Assembly (NCBI GenBank): GCA_017626555.1
Contig: JAGAIM010000087.1
Location: forward strand, 1-64,000
DNA length: 64,000 nt
Direction: 5' to 3'
Source of the DNA: Bacteroidales bacterium
Lineage (GTDB): Bacteria > Bacteroidota > Bacteroidia > Bacteroidales > UBA932
Below, piece after piece: positions 34,925-44,430 of the stretch; position 1 is the first letter of the stretch; every line of letters begins with the position of its first letter. The translations under genes and the position numbers were made by a program. The notes beneath the pieces were generated by a model. It made no database searches. It was not told the DNA's origin and saw only the letters and a program-made list of their open reading frames with translations.

Positions 34925-37150
34925 ATGGTTCAGAAATTCAACGACGGCAGATGGAGCCGCAGAATCGATGTTGCAGATTTCGTTTACAGCAACATCACCC
35001 CTTACGAAGGTGACGCATCATTCCTTCAGGGACCTACAGAGCGCACTAAGAAACTTTGGAACAAGTGCGTAGAGGCTCTCGCAGAAGAGAGAGCAAACGG
35101 TGGCGTTCGTTCAATCGACGCAAAGACTATCTCAACAATCACTTCACACGCAGCAGGTTACATCGACAGAGAGAACGAACTTATCGTTGGTCTCCAGACA
35201 GATGAACTCCTCAAGAGGGCGATCAAGCCTTTCGGAGGTCTCAAGGTGGTAGAGAAGGCCTGCCTCGAGAACGGTGTGGAACTTGATCCTAAGGTGAAGG
35301 AAATCTTCACACACTACAGAAAGACACATAACGACGGCGTATTCGACGTATATACTGAAGAGATCCGCAAGTACAGGTCACTCGGCTTCCTCACAGGACT
35401 TCCTGACAATTACTCAAGAGGCCGCATCATCGGTGACTACAGAAGGCTTGCCCTCTACGGTATCGACAGGCTTATCGAGGCTAAGAAGGAAGACCTCAGG
35501 AACCTCACTGGCACAATGACCCGCTCACGCATAACTCTCCGCGAGGAGGTTGCGGAGCAGATCAGGGCACTTCAGGAGATCAAGATTCTGGGAGGATACT
35601 ATGGCCTCGACCTCAGCAGACCGGCTACAAACGCACAGGAGGCAGTACAGTGGCTTTATATGGCTTACCTTGCTGCTGTAAAGGAGCAGGACGGAGCAGC
35701 GATGTCACTCGGTAACGTATCTTCATTCCTCGACATCTTCATCCAGTACGACCTCGATAACAACATCATCGACGAGACATTCGCACAGGAACTTATCGAC
35801 CAGTTCGTGATGAAACTCAGAATGGTACGCCATCTCAGAATGAACTCATACAACGACCTCTTCGCAGGCGACCCTACCTGGATCACCGAGTCAATCGGAG
35901 GACGTTTCACAGGAGGCAAGAGCAAGGTGACAAAGACTTCGTTCCGTTTCCTCCAGACTCTTTACAACCTCGGACCTGCACCGGAGCCAAATATGACAGT
36001 TCTCTGGCATCCTGGACTTCCGGAAGGCTTCAAGGAGTTCTGTGCAAAGGTTTCCATCGAGACAAGTTCAGTTCAGTACGAGAACGACTCTCTTATGCGT
36101 AAGGTAAGAGGCTGCGACGACTACGGTATCGCTTGCTGCGTATCATATCAGGCTATCGGAAAGGCTATCCAGTTCTTCGGAGCACGTGCAAACCTTGCAA
36201 AGGCTCTCCTCCTTGCAATCAACGAGGGACGATGCGAGAACACAGGAACACTTATGGTAGAGGGCATCAAGCCTCTTTCAAGCGATGTTCTCGACTTCGA
36301 CGAGGTAATGGATAACTACAAGAAGGTCCTCCACGAGGTGGCACGCGTGTATAACGAGACAATGAACATCATCCACTTTATGCACGACAAGTATGACTAC
36401 GAGAAGTCACAGATGGCGTTCATTGACACAGATCCTAAGATCAACCTCGCATACGGAGTTGCAGGTCTTTCCATCGTTGCTGACTCGCTTTCTGCAATCA
36501 AGCACGCTAAGGTGACTGCACGTCGCAACGCAGACGGTCTCACAGAGGGCTTCGACATCGTAGGAGATTTCCCTATGTTCGGTAACGACGACGACAGAGT
36601 TGACGTACTCGCTCGTGACGTTGTACAACTCTTCGACACAGAACTCCGCGCACGCAAAGTTTACAAAGGTGCAGAGCCTACCCTTTCACTCCTTACCATC
36701 ACATCAAACGTGATGTACGGAAAGAAGACAGGTGCTACTCCGGACGGTAGAGCGAAGGGCGTAGCATTCGCACCAGGTGCAAACCCAATGCACGGACGTG
36801 ACACACACGGAGCGATCGCATCACTCTCATCAGTAGCGAAACTCGACTACCACGATGCAAAGGACGGTATCTCGAATACATTCTCAATCGTGCCTAAGTC
36901 ACTCGGTCCGACTCAGGAGGATAAGATCGACAACCTCATCACAATGATGGACGGATATTTCACAAAGGGTGCACACCACCTCAACGTGAACGTCCTCAAC
37001 AGAGAGATGCTCGAGGATGCAATGGAGCACCCTGAGAAGTATCCTCAACTCACTATCCGAGTTTCAGGATACGCTGTGAACTTCATCAGACTCAGCCGCG
37101 AGCAGCAACTTGAGGTTATTTCAAGAACATTCCACGAATCGCTCAGATAA
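34925..37150 (+). CDS. pflB: Formate acetyltransferase (pyruvate formate-lyase)
   Basis: A 741-aa glycyl-radical enzyme that turns pyruvate and CoA into acetyl-CoA and formate during fermentation. The active-site cysteine pair is in [15 protein letters not shown]. The radical glycine is in [15 protein letters not shown] (Gly715 counted from the start used here). I start at 34925 ([13 protein letters not shown]): the open frame reaches 34859, but that part holds the promoter. Codon use is strongly biased, as for a highly expressed gene. The activase gene follows with a one-base overlap. Confidence 0.97.
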   Translation: MVQKFNDGRWSRRIDVADFVYSNITPYEGDASFLQGPTERTKKLWNKCVEALAEERANGGVRSIDAKTISTITSHAAGYIDRENELIVGLQTDELLKRAIKPFGGLKVVEKACLENGVELDPKVKEIFTHYRKTHNDGVFDVYTEEIRKYRSLGFLTGLPDNYSRGRIIGDYRRLALYGIDRLIEAKKEDLRNLTGTMTRSRITLREEVAEQIRALQEIKILGGYYGLDLSRPATNAQEAVQWLYMAYLAAVKEQDGAAMSLGNVSSFLDIFIQYDLDNNIIDETFAQELIDQFVMKLRMVRHLRMNSYNDLFAGDPTWITESIGGRFTGGKSKVTKTSFRFLQTLYNLGPAPEPNMTVLWHPGLPEGFKEFCAKVSIETSSVQYENDSLMRKVRGCDDYGIACCVSYQAIGKAIQFFGARANLAKALLLAINEGRCENTGTLMVEGIKPLSSDVLDFDEVMDNYKKVLHEVARVYNETMNIIHFMHDKYDYEKSQMAFIDTDPKINLAYGVAGLSIVADSLSAIKHAKVTARRNADGLTEGFDIVGDFPMFGNDDDRVDVLARDVVQLFDTELRARKVYKGAEPTLSLLTITSNVMYGKKTGATPDGRAKGVAFAPGANPMHGRDTHGAIASLSSVAKLDYHDAKDGISNTFSIVPKSLGPTQEDKIDNLITMMDGYFTKGAHHLNVNVLNREMLEDAMEHPEKYPQLTIRVSGYAVNFIRLSREQQLEVISRTFHESLR

Positions 37151-37875
37151 TGCTGAAGGTTCATTCATACGAATCTATGGGAACATACGACGGGCCGGGA
37201 CTCAGGCTCGTCGTTTTTCTGCAGGGCTGCCCTTTCCGCTGCCTCTACTGCGCCAATCCCGACACGATATCCTTTGAAGGAGGCACTCCGACAGATGTGG
37301 AGGAAATAGTATCTATGGCCGTAAGTCAGAAGCCGTTCTTCGGAAGAAGAGGAGGCGTCACATTCTCAGGCGGAGAACCTACTATGCAGGCAAAGGAACT
37401 GCTCCCGCTTTATACCAGACTCAAGGAGGAAGGCATAAACATCTGCATAGACACCAACGGAGGAGCCTGGAACAGCGATATAGAGGAACTGCTCAAGCAG
37501 ACAGACCTCGTCCTTCTCGACTGCAAGCAGTTCAATGACAGCAGACACGAAAGCCTTACAGGACGCAGCAATGCCCAGACGCTGAAAACGGCACAATGGC
37601 TGGAAGAGAACGGCAAACCATTCTGGCTGAGGTATGTCCTAGTCCCAGGCATCAGCGATTTCGAAGAGGATATCAGAGCCCTTGGAGAGCATTTCAAGGA
37701 CTACAGAATGCTCCAGAGAGTGGAAATACTTCCGTACCACACCCTCGGCAAGCACAAATACGAATCGCTCGGTTGGGAGTACAGACTCAATGACACTCCG
37801 CACAACACACCAGAGCAACTCGACAGAGCGCTGGCCTTGTTCAATGAATATTTCGACTGCGCGGTTATGAATTAG
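37150..37875 (+). CDS. pflA: Pyruvate formate-lyase activating enzyme
   Basis: A 241-aa radical-SAM enzyme that installs the glycyl radical on PflB. The cluster Cys residues are C27, C31 and C34 in FLQGCPFRCLYCANPD. Further family blocks are GGVTFSGGEPTMQ and DTNGG. Length equals E. coli PflA. It overlaps the pflB stop by one base and is followed by a strong terminator. Confidence 0.97.
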   Translation: MLKVHSYESMGTYDGPGLRLVVFLQGCPFRCLYCANPDTISFEGGTPTDVEEIVSMAVSQKPFFGRRGGVTFSGGEPTMQAKELLPLYTRLKEEGINICIDTNGGAWNSDIEELLKQTDLVLLDCKQFNDSRHESLTGRSNAQTLKTAQWLEENGKPFWLRYVLVPGISDFEEDIRALGEHFKDYRMLQRVEILPYHTLGKHKYESLGWEYRLNDTPHNTPEQLDRALALFNEYFDCAVMN

Positions 37876-37877
37876 AC

Positions 37878-37925
37878 AAAAAAGAACCTATCTCGTCTGA
37901 ACAGGTGAAGAAAGGTTCTTTTTTT
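37878..37925 (+). terminator. Terminator of the pfl operon
   Basis: AAAAAAGAACCT (37878-37889) and AGGTTCTTTTTT (37913-37924) form a 12-bp stem that runs into a T-tract, two bases after the pflA stop. It is a textbook Rho-independent terminator. Confidence 0.92.
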
Positions 37926-37956
37926 GCTATATTTGCCAAGGAAGATCGGAAGAACT

Positions 37957-38946
37957 ATGAAAACAAAGGACGTTGCGCTTGTCCTCTCCAGCGGAGGACC
38001 CCGCGGATGGGCATATATCGGTGCCATCGAAGAACTTGAAAGCCGGGGTTACAACATAACCTCGATCGCAGGCACTTCAATAGGTTCCCTCATAGGAGGA
38101 ATCTATGCTGCCGGCAGACTTCCCGAAGTCAAGGAATGGCTTTTCTCGCTCGATGCCTGGAAAGTATTCACCCTGATGGACATATCTATAAGCAAGAACC
38201 ATCTGGTGAAGGGAGACAAAGTCATCGGGGCGATCAAGGAAATTGTCCCCGACATAAACATCGAAGATCTTCACATACCGTACAGAGCAGTTGCCGCCGA
38301 CCTGTACACCGGAGAGGAAGTGGTCTTTGACAGAGGCCCGTTGTTCGAGGCCATAAGGGCTTCCATCTCCATACCATCCCTTTTCAGGCCTGTCAAATAT
38401 GGATTCCGCACTCTCGTGGACGGAGGCATTGTCAACACGATGCCTATCGACAAAGTACCGAGAAACGGGCAGGACATCCTTGTGGCATTCGATGTGAACG
38501 ATGTCGATGTGGAAGCAATCAGAGGCATCATAATCAATGAAGCGCAACAGGAAGAAGACAGACTCAGAAAAGAAAGGGAACTTGACGCCGAGACCAGAAG
38601 TGTATTGAATTCGGTCCGCCACAACTCCAGCCTGACTCTGAAGGATAAACTTATGCTCGCCAAGTCACAGGGCGAAAAGATCATCCAGCACAAACTTTCT
38701 TCCGAGGATAATGAGCCGGAACTTTTCTTTGAGGAAAACTACTATAGCATCCTCTCACGTACATTCTCGCTGATGAACCACGTCATAGCAAAGACCGCAG
38801 CCGAAAGGTACAAACCGGAAGTTCTTGTAAAAATGCCTTTCGATGCATACGGAGAAATCGCCGACTATGCCAAGGCACGTGAGATATCAGAAGTCGGACG
38901 CGTGCTGATGAAAGAGGCACTGGACAGATATGAGGGAATCGCATAA
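37957..38946 (+). CDS. Patatin-like phospholipase
   Basis: A 329-aa serine lipase of the RssA/patatin type. The oxyanion block is SSGGPRGWAYIGAIEE, the nucleophile elbow GTSIGSLIGG, and the catalytic Asp sits in LVDGGIVNTMP. No signal peptide, so it should act in the cytoplasm or at the membrane. The frame opens at 37924, but MKTKDVALVLSS at 37957 fits the family start. TATATTTG at 37928-37935 is a possible -7 element. The Fe-S operon starts 33 bases after it. Confidence 0.88.
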   Translation: MKTKDVALVLSSGGPRGWAYIGAIEELESRGYNITSIAGTSIGSLIGGIYAAGRLPEVKEWLFSLDAWKVFTLMDISISKNHLVKGDKVIGAIKEIVPDINIEDLHIPYRAVAADLYTGEEVVFDRGPLFEAIRASISIPSLFRPVKYGFRTLVDGGIVNTMPIDKVPRNGQDILVAFDVNDVDVEAIRGIIINEAQQEEDRLRKERELDAETRSVLNSVRHNSSLTLKDKLMLAKSQGEKIIQHKLSSEDNEPELFFEENYYSILSRTFSLMNHVIAKTAAERYKPEVLVKMPFDAYGEIADYAKAREISEVGRVLMKEALDRYEGIA

Positions 38947-38979
38947 ACCATCACAGAAAACAAACTAAACTACAACTAT

Positions 38980-40476
38980 ATGCTTAGAAAAATCAGAATC
39001 ATTCTGGCATCCGTCTTTTTCATCGGTGTCACACTTCTGTTCCTCGACTTCACAGGAACATTGCACACCTGGCTGGGATGGATGGCCAAAATCCAGTTCC
39101 TGCCGGCAGTTATGGCTATGAATTTCGTAATCGTTGCCGTACTTATATTGCTCACACTGCTTTTCGGCAGAGTCTATTGCTCGGTTATATGTCCTTTGGG
39201 AATAATGCAGGACATAATTTCCTGGATCCACGGCAAGACAAAGAAGAAAAACCGCTTCCGTTTCTCCTGGTCCCCTGCCCGGAACTGGCTCAGATACACT
39301 GTACTCATACTGTTCATTGCGGGACTGATTCTCGGAGCCCACTCGATAGCAGTATTGATCGCGCCATACAGCGCATACGGACGCATTGCCGGCAATCTTT
39401 TTGCGCCTCTTTACCAGTGGGGCAACAATGCTCTGGCCTGGATTGCAGAGAGAGCAGGAAGTTACGCATTCTACAGTGTCGATGTATGGATCAAATCCAT
39501 CTCCACATTCATAATAGCGGCTGTGACATTCGTCATCATCGGTATCCTCTCGTGGAAACACGGCAGAACCTGGTGCAACACCATCTGTCCTGTAGGAACC
39601 GTACTGGGATTCTTCTCGAGATTCAGTCTTTTCGCACCTGTCATAGACACAGAGAAATGCCGCAACTGCGGCCTCTGCGGCAAGCAGTGCAAGGCATCCT
39701 GCATCAATATGAAGGAACATCAGATAGACTACAGCAGATGTGTAGCCTGTATGGATTGCATCGACACCTGCAAGGACGGAGCGATCAGTTATGCACGTAG
39801 GAAAAGGAACATCAGCGTTCAAGAGTCTGAAAACAAAGAATCTCACGACCAAGGCCGAAGAGCATTCCTGACCTCGGCTGTCATAGCCACTACTGCAGTC
39901 ACCGCAAAATCCCAGGAGATGAAGGTTGACGGCGGATTGACCGCTATAGAGAACGCTGAAAAACCGGAAAGGCAGACTCCGCTCGTGCCGGCAGGATCTC
40001 TGAGCCTCAAGAATTTCTCAGACCACTGCACATCCTGCCAGTTGTGCGTAAGCGTATGCCCGAACCAGGTGCTCAGGCCTTCGACATCACTTCTGACCCT
40101 GATGCAGCCTGAAATGTCGTTCGAAAGAGGATATTGCCGCCCTGAATGCACAAGATGCTCCGATATATGCCCTGCAGGAGCCATACGCCCGATAACAAGG
40201 GAGGAAAAATCATCGATACAGATAGGACACGCCGTGGTCAATCTGGACAATTGCGTGGTAAATACCGACGGAGTAAGTTGCGGCAACTGCGCCCGTCACT
40301 GTCCTGCCGGTGCGATAAGGATGGTGAGGAAGAATCCGGATGACCCTAAGTCGCTGATGATTCCTACTGTCAATGAAGAAAGATGCATCGGATGCGGTGC
40401 CTGCGAGAATCTGTGTCCTGCAAGGCCTTTCACCGCAATTCACGTTGAAGGACACGAAGTACATAAAACGATTTAG
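38980..40476 (+). CDS. Membrane Fe-S protein, NapH-like with ferredoxin domains
   Basis: A 498-aa protein. The N-terminal part (about 1-210) has four or five membrane helices with CPLG and CPVG motifs (VICPLGIMQDI, TICPVGTVLGF), like the quinol dehydrogenase NapH. Then CRNCGLCGKQC and CVACMDCIDTC bind two 4Fe-4S clusters. After a linker beginning with a twin-Arg-like GRRAFLTSAVIATTAV, a second part carries CTSCQLCVSVCP, CTRCSDICP, CGNCARHCP and CIGCGACENLCP, like NapG. It looks like a NapH-NapG-type fusion that moves electrons from quinol to a partner, probably the reductase 3 bases downstream. Confidence 0.82.
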   Translation: MLRKIRIILASVFFIGVTLLFLDFTGTLHTWLGWMAKIQFLPAVMAMNFVIVAVLILLTLLFGRVYCSVICPLGIMQDIISWIHGKTKKKNRFRFSWSPARNWLRYTVLILFIAGLILGAHSIAVLIAPYSAYGRIAGNLFAPLYQWGNNALAWIAERAGSYAFYSVDVWIKSISTFIIAAVTFVIIGILSWKHGRTWCNTICPVGTVLGFFSRFSLFAPVIDTEKCRNCGLCGKQCKASCINMKEHQIDYSRCVACMDCIDTCKDGAISYARRKRNISVQESENKESHDQGRRAFLTSAVIATTAVTAKSQEMKVDGGLTAIENAEKPERQTPLVPAGSLSLKNFSDHCTSCQLCVSVCPNQVLRPSTSLLTLMQPEMSFERGYCRPECTRCSDICPAGAIRPITREEKSSIQIGHAVVNLDNCVVNTDGVSCGNCARHCPAGAIRMVRKNPDDPKSLMIPTVNEERCIGCGACENLCPARPFTAIHVEGHEVHKTI

Positions 40477-40479
40477 GCT

Positions 40480-41847
40480 ATGAAAAAAGATATAAACAGA
40501 AGAGATTTCTTCAAGACCGCCGGCAGCGCAGTCCTTGCCGTGGGAGGTCTGGGAGCCATAGCAGGTTGCAAGGGAGGATCATCATCCGCTACGTCAGTAA
40601 CGGACGGTACAGCCGAAGACGGTGATATGACATACCGCACCAACACTGTAAGCGGCGACAAGGTCAGCATCCTCGGATACGGATGTATGCGCTGGCCAAT
40701 GATCAAGAACGAAGAAGGCAAGGACATCATCGATCAGGAAAGCGTTGACAGACTGATAGATTATGCCATAGAACACGGCGTAAACTATTTCGACACTGCT
40801 CCGGTATATCTTCAGGGTCAGAGCGAAGCAGCCACTGGCCTTTCCCTCAAAAGATACCCTCGCGAGAGTTATTTCATCGCGACCAAACTATCCAACTTCA
40901 GCAATGCATCCAAGGAAAACTCCATACAGATGTACCGCAACTCGCTGAAGAATCTCCAGACCGACTATATCGACTATTATCTCCTCCACTCACTTTCCGG
41001 AGGAGAAGCATTCAGCAGACGATTCGGAGATACAGGAATAATGGACTTCCTGCAGGAGGAACGCAAGGCTGGCCGCATCCGTAACCTCGGCTTCTCGTTC
41101 CACGGCGACAGAAAAGGATTCGACGAAATGATGGCTCTGCACGAGAAATATCATTGGGATTTTGTCCAGATCCAACTAAATTATGTTGACTGGAGGCACG
41201 CCACAGGCCGCAATGCAGATGCGGAATACCTTCAGGGTGAACTCGATAAACGAGGCATCCAGTCAATTATTATGGAACCGCTTCTAGGAGGCCGGCTCTC
41301 AAAGGTACCACAGCATATCGCCGACCGCCTGAAGGAACGTAATCCTCAAGGCAGTGTCGCTTCGTGGGCGTTCCGTTTCGCAGGAACACACCAGGGAGTC
41401 CTCTGCGTCCTGAGCGGAATGACCTATATGGAGCATCTTCAGGACAATATAAAGACCTACTCCCCTCTCGTCCCTCTCACGGAAGATGAACTGGGATTCC
41501 TTGATGAGACCGCGGAACTTATGCAGAAATATCCTACCATACCTTGCAACGACTGCAAATACTGTATGCCTTGCCCGTATGGAATCGATATCCCGGCCAT
41601 CCTCCTGCACTACAACAAATGCGTTAATGCCGGAGAAATAGCCAAAAGCATAGAAGACGAGAACTACAGAAAGGCAAGACGCGCCTACCTCGTTAGTTAC
41701 GACAGAGCCATCCCGAAACTTCGTCAGGCTGCACGTTGCATAGGGTGCAACCAATGCTCCGGACACTGTCCTCAAAGCATCGACATCCCGAAACAACTCC
41801 ACAGGATCGACCGATATATCGAAGACCTGAAGCAGGACAGGTTATAA
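40480..41847 (+). CDS. Exported aldo/keto reductase with C-terminal ferredoxin domain
   Basis: A 455-aa protein. The N-terminus has a twin-arginine signal (NRRDFFKTAGSAVLAVGG) ending in a lipobox (AIAGC, Cys30), so a folded lipoprotein is likely. An aldo/keto reductase barrel follows: YFDTAPVYLQGQSE (Asp and Tyr), FIATKL (Lys) and YLLHSL (His) give the catalytic tetrad. The C-terminus has CNDCKYCMPCPYGIDIP and CIGCNQCSGHCPQSIDIP, a two-cluster ferredoxin module. Because NADPH is not expected outside the cytoplasm, electrons probably come from the membrane Fe-S protein encoded upstream. The substrate is unknown. Confidence 0.87.
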   Translation: MKKDINRRDFFKTAGSAVLAVGGLGAIAGCKGGSSSATSVTDGTAEDGDMTYRTNTVSGDKVSILGYGCMRWPMIKNEEGKDIIDQESVDRLIDYAIEHGVNYFDTAPVYLQGQSEAATGLSLKRYPRESYFIATKLSNFSNASKENSIQMYRNSLKNLQTDYIDYYLLHSLSGGEAFSRRFGDTGIMDFLQEERKAGRIRNLGFSFHGDRKGFDEMMALHEKYHWDFVQIQLNYVDWRHATGRNADAEYLQGELDKRGIQSIIMEPLLGGRLSKVPQHIADRLKERNPQGSVASWAFRFAGTHQGVLCVLSGMTYMEHLQDNIKTYSPLVPLTEDELGFLDETAELMQKYPTIPCNDCKYCMPCPYGIDIPAILLHYNKCVNAGEIAKSIEDENYRKARRAYLVSYDRAIPKLRQAARCIGCNQCSGHCPQSIDIPKQLHRIDRYIEDLKQDRL

Positions 41848-41938
41848 AATAAACACCAAAGATTGTTGCGTATTATAGAAACAATTGTCATCTTTGCTGA
41901 ACAAAAATGCGCATTTACGCAAAAATATTCAGTAACGT

Positions 41939-43192
41939 ATGAGGATAAAGCGTGATTTATACCTAAACAAACTCATTAGGAGTATGCACAATGGAATGAT
42001 AAAGGTTGTAACCGGAATCCGTCGTTGTGGTAAGTCGTATTTGCTTTTCAACCTGTTTAGCGACTATCTGAAAACTCAGGGAGTAGATGATGAGTATATA
42101 ATCAAGGTAGATTTGGAGGACCGTCGCAACAAGAAACTCCGCAACCCTGATGCTTTGCTTGAATACATTGATACCCACATAGCAAAAGAAGGGATGCATT
42201 ATGTGATGCTTGATGAGGTGCAATGGGTGGATGAGTTTGAGGATGTGCTGAATAGTTATCTTAAAATTCCCAATGTAGATGTATATGTGACAGGCAGTAA
42301 CTCCAAATTCCTATCAAGCGACGTTATTACAGAGTTTCGTGGTCGTGGAGATGAGATAAAAGTTGCACCTTTATCGTTCAGTGAGTTTTTCTCTGTCTTT
42401 GAGGGTTCTCGCGAGGAGGCTATGGAGGATTATATGACCTTTGGCGGACTCCCGATGATTGCAACAATGCAGGACACTGAGGAGAAGATGAAATATCTTC
42501 AGACACTCTTTAAGAAAACATACATTACCGACATATTGGATAGATACAAAATCAAGAATGAAGAGGAATTGGAGGAGCTTATCAATATTCTTTCATCTTC
42601 AATCGGAGGACTTATTAACCCAAACAAGTTAGTAAACACCTTCAAGTCGGTCAAGAATGTTTCTATATCTCCAAATACCATAAGTTTCTACCTTGAAATA
42701 CTACAAGAGGTATTTATGGTTGAAAAGTCTATTCGATACGACATTAAAGGCAAGAAGTATATTGACACTCCTGCCAAATACTATTTCGCAGATTTAGGGT
42801 TACGCAATGCACGTATCAATTTCCGTCAGCACGAGGTAACACATTTGATGGAAAATCTCATATACAATGAGCTTCGTACTCGTGGATTGATGGTCGATGT
42901 TGGTGTTGTAGTAGTAAACACCAAAGATGAGGAGGGTAAAAGCCAACGTAAACAATTGGAGGTTGATTTTGTATGCAACGAAGGTAGTAAACGATGTTAC
43001 ATACAATCAGCATTAAGGTTGCCTAATGAGGAAAAACGAGAACAGGAACTACGTTCGCTGACGCACATATCGGACAGCTTTCAGAAGTTTGTAATCACCG
43101 AAGACCCTATAAAACGGTATCAAGACGAAAACGGCGTTGTGTTTATGAACATCTATGAGTTCCTGCTTGACAGAGATAGTTTGAAAGTTTAA
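41939..43192 (+). CDS. AAA-family ATPase with DUF4143 domain
   Basis: A 417-aa protein of a very common Bacteroidota family. Walker A is TGIRRCGKSYLLF, Walker B HYVMLDEVQW, sensor VYVTGSNSKFLSS, and the C-terminal DUF4143 part contains KYYFADLGLRNARI and a nuclease-like DFVCNEGSKR region. Function is unproven; a link to DNA or defence is often assumed. Codon use is AT-rich and unlike the neighbours, and three of the four AGCT sites in the window lie in this gene (42576, 42870, 43076). It looks recently acquired. Confidence 0.88.
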   Translation: MRIKRDLYLNKLIRSMHNGMIKVVTGIRRCGKSYLLFNLFSDYLKTQGVDDEYIIKVDLEDRRNKKLRNPDALLEYIDTHIAKEGMHYVMLDEVQWVDEFEDVLNSYLKIPNVDVYVTGSNSKFLSSDVITEFRGRGDEIKVAPLSFSEFFSVFEGSREEAMEDYMTFGGLPMIATMQDTEEKMKYLQTLFKKTYITDILDRYKIKNEEELEELINILSSSIGGLINPNKLVNTFKSVKNVSISPNTISFYLEILQEVFMVEKSIRYDIKGKKYIDTPAKYYFADLGLRNARINFRQHEVTHLMENLIYNELRTRGLMVDVGVVVVNTKDEEGKSQRKQLEVDFVCNEGSKRCYIQSALRLPNEEKREQELRSLTHISDSFQKFVITEDPIKRYQDENGVVFMNIYEFLLDRDSLKV

Positions 43193-43550
43193 GCCAATGG
43201 TAAAAAAAACAAAGGTAGAATAAACGCATTTAATTGCTACCGCAAACCGCAGAAATTCGCACGATTCCCCAATCGTTGCCTCGCTCTTTTCAAAAAATGA
43301 ATAATTAATATTTTTCGTTAAGTTTGAATATCGCCATCTTACATCATTGCTTTGCCCGATGTAAAGTTAGTGAAAGTGATAAGATACCATTGAATTTGTT
43401 TGATTATTGCAAAAAGTTGAACAAATTTCCGGCCTGGAATCGCCCTTGGGACTACTTCCAAGGGCGATTTTCGGATTTATCCGCATACTTTTTCGTTACA
43501 CGGATAAATCTTCGGAACTTTGCCTCCGTAAACCTTTGAAGATGAATTTT
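43193..43550. other. Spacer between the ATPase and the broken Rpn gene
   Basis: No intact gene. It contains an A-rich stretch after the ATPase stop and a perfect 12-bp hairpin AATCGCCCTTGG / CCAAGGGCGATT (43438-43449 and 43458-43469, 8-nt loop) followed by TTT. That hairpin is probably the terminator of the ATPase gene or a leader hairpin of the Rpn gene. Confidence 0.5.
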
Positions 43551-44290
43551 ATGGAGACAACAGAAAAAGAACCGAAGAGGAACGGTCGTGTGAAGGGCTA
43601 TGCGAACCTGCTGTGCGACTTTATGTTCAAGCGTCTTTTCGGAAGCGGGCCATCTACTACACGACCTATCCTCTAAACGCCCAAGGTAGAAAGGCGAGGG
43701 ACCTCTACTTCAAGGAGAAGGCCGAGGGAAAGACCGATGCGAAGTTCCGTTGGGACTATGATCTCAAGCCCGTTATCGTCGTGGCCATCCTGAACTTCAG
43801 GTTCGAGCATACTGAGGACTGGCCGTCGGAGCGTTTCCGCTCGTCATACCGTCTGAGAGAGGATGACTTTGGCGAGCCTATGTCAGACGTCCTGCGCTTC
43901 GTGTTCCTTGAACTGAAGAGGTTCAGAAAGCGTGTCTGGGAACTGGAGACGATGTATGACAAGTGGATCTGGCTCCTGGGGCATATGCAAGAACTGGAAA
44001 CGATTCCGGAGAATTTTACCGAACTTGTGTTCAAACGCTTGTTTTTAATGTCCGAATTGGGTAATTTTACGGCAGAAGAATACACTTCATACTTAAAATC
44101 TTTGGACAATATGGGTGACTACGACAACATAATCCGGACGGCGGCAGAAGATGCGCACTCACGTGGCTTGGAAGAAGGGAAGCACGCAAAAGCGTTTGAG
44201 ATGGCAAGGAACCTGAAGGCTCTTGGGGTTGATATATCTGTTATCGTCCAGGCGTCGGGGCTGACGGAGGAGCAGGTCGCAGGACTGTAA
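43551..44290 (+). pseudogene. Rpn-family putative transposase/nuclease, broken by an internal deletion
   Basis: The start (GYANLLCDFMFKRLFGS) is in one frame up to about 43645, and the rest (RAIYYTTYPLNAQGRKARDL to the stop at 44290) is in another. Complete members of this PD-(D/E)XK 'Rpn family recombination-promoting nuclease/putative transposase' group have roughly 70 residues between these two blocks, with the catalytic D..ExK. They are missing here, and the junction also shifts the frame. The C-terminal part (WDYDLKPVIVVAILNF, FVFLELKRFRKR, MGDYDNIIRTAAEDA) is otherwise well preserved, so the loss is recent. A 225-aa fragment starting at 43613 could still be translated but would lack the active site. 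Confidence 0.8.
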
Positions 44291-44308
44291 ACAAATCTTC
44301 AGTAAAAG

Positions 44309-44355
44309 AACATTCCAGGATCAAAAATAGATCTGGATTTTGATCCTGGAATGTT
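44309..44355 (+). terminator. Terminator after the Rpn remnant
   Basis: AACATTCCAGGATCAAAA (44309-44326) and TTTTGATCCTGGAATGTT (44338-44355) form a perfect 18-bp stem followed by TTT. Confidence 0.88.
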
Positions 44356-44385
44356 TTTCAGTTCACCTATGAGTGTTTTAGGGTT

Positions 44386-44417
44386 AGAATCAAAAAATGA
44401 GGCTATTTTTTGATTCT
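44386..44417 (-). terminator. Terminator of the left Sus operon
   Basis: AGAATCAAAAAAT (44386-44398) and ATTTTTTGATTCT (44405-44417) form a perfect 13-bp stem with a 6-nt loop, 13 bases beyond the M64 peptidase stop on the minus strand. Confidence 0.7.
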
Positions 44418-44430
44418 GATGTATTCCTGA

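Noticed and set aside
43407-43676. 89-codon frame as an independent gene
   Set aside because: Its first 48 codons cover a hairpin spacer and the rest is the start of the broken Rpn gene.
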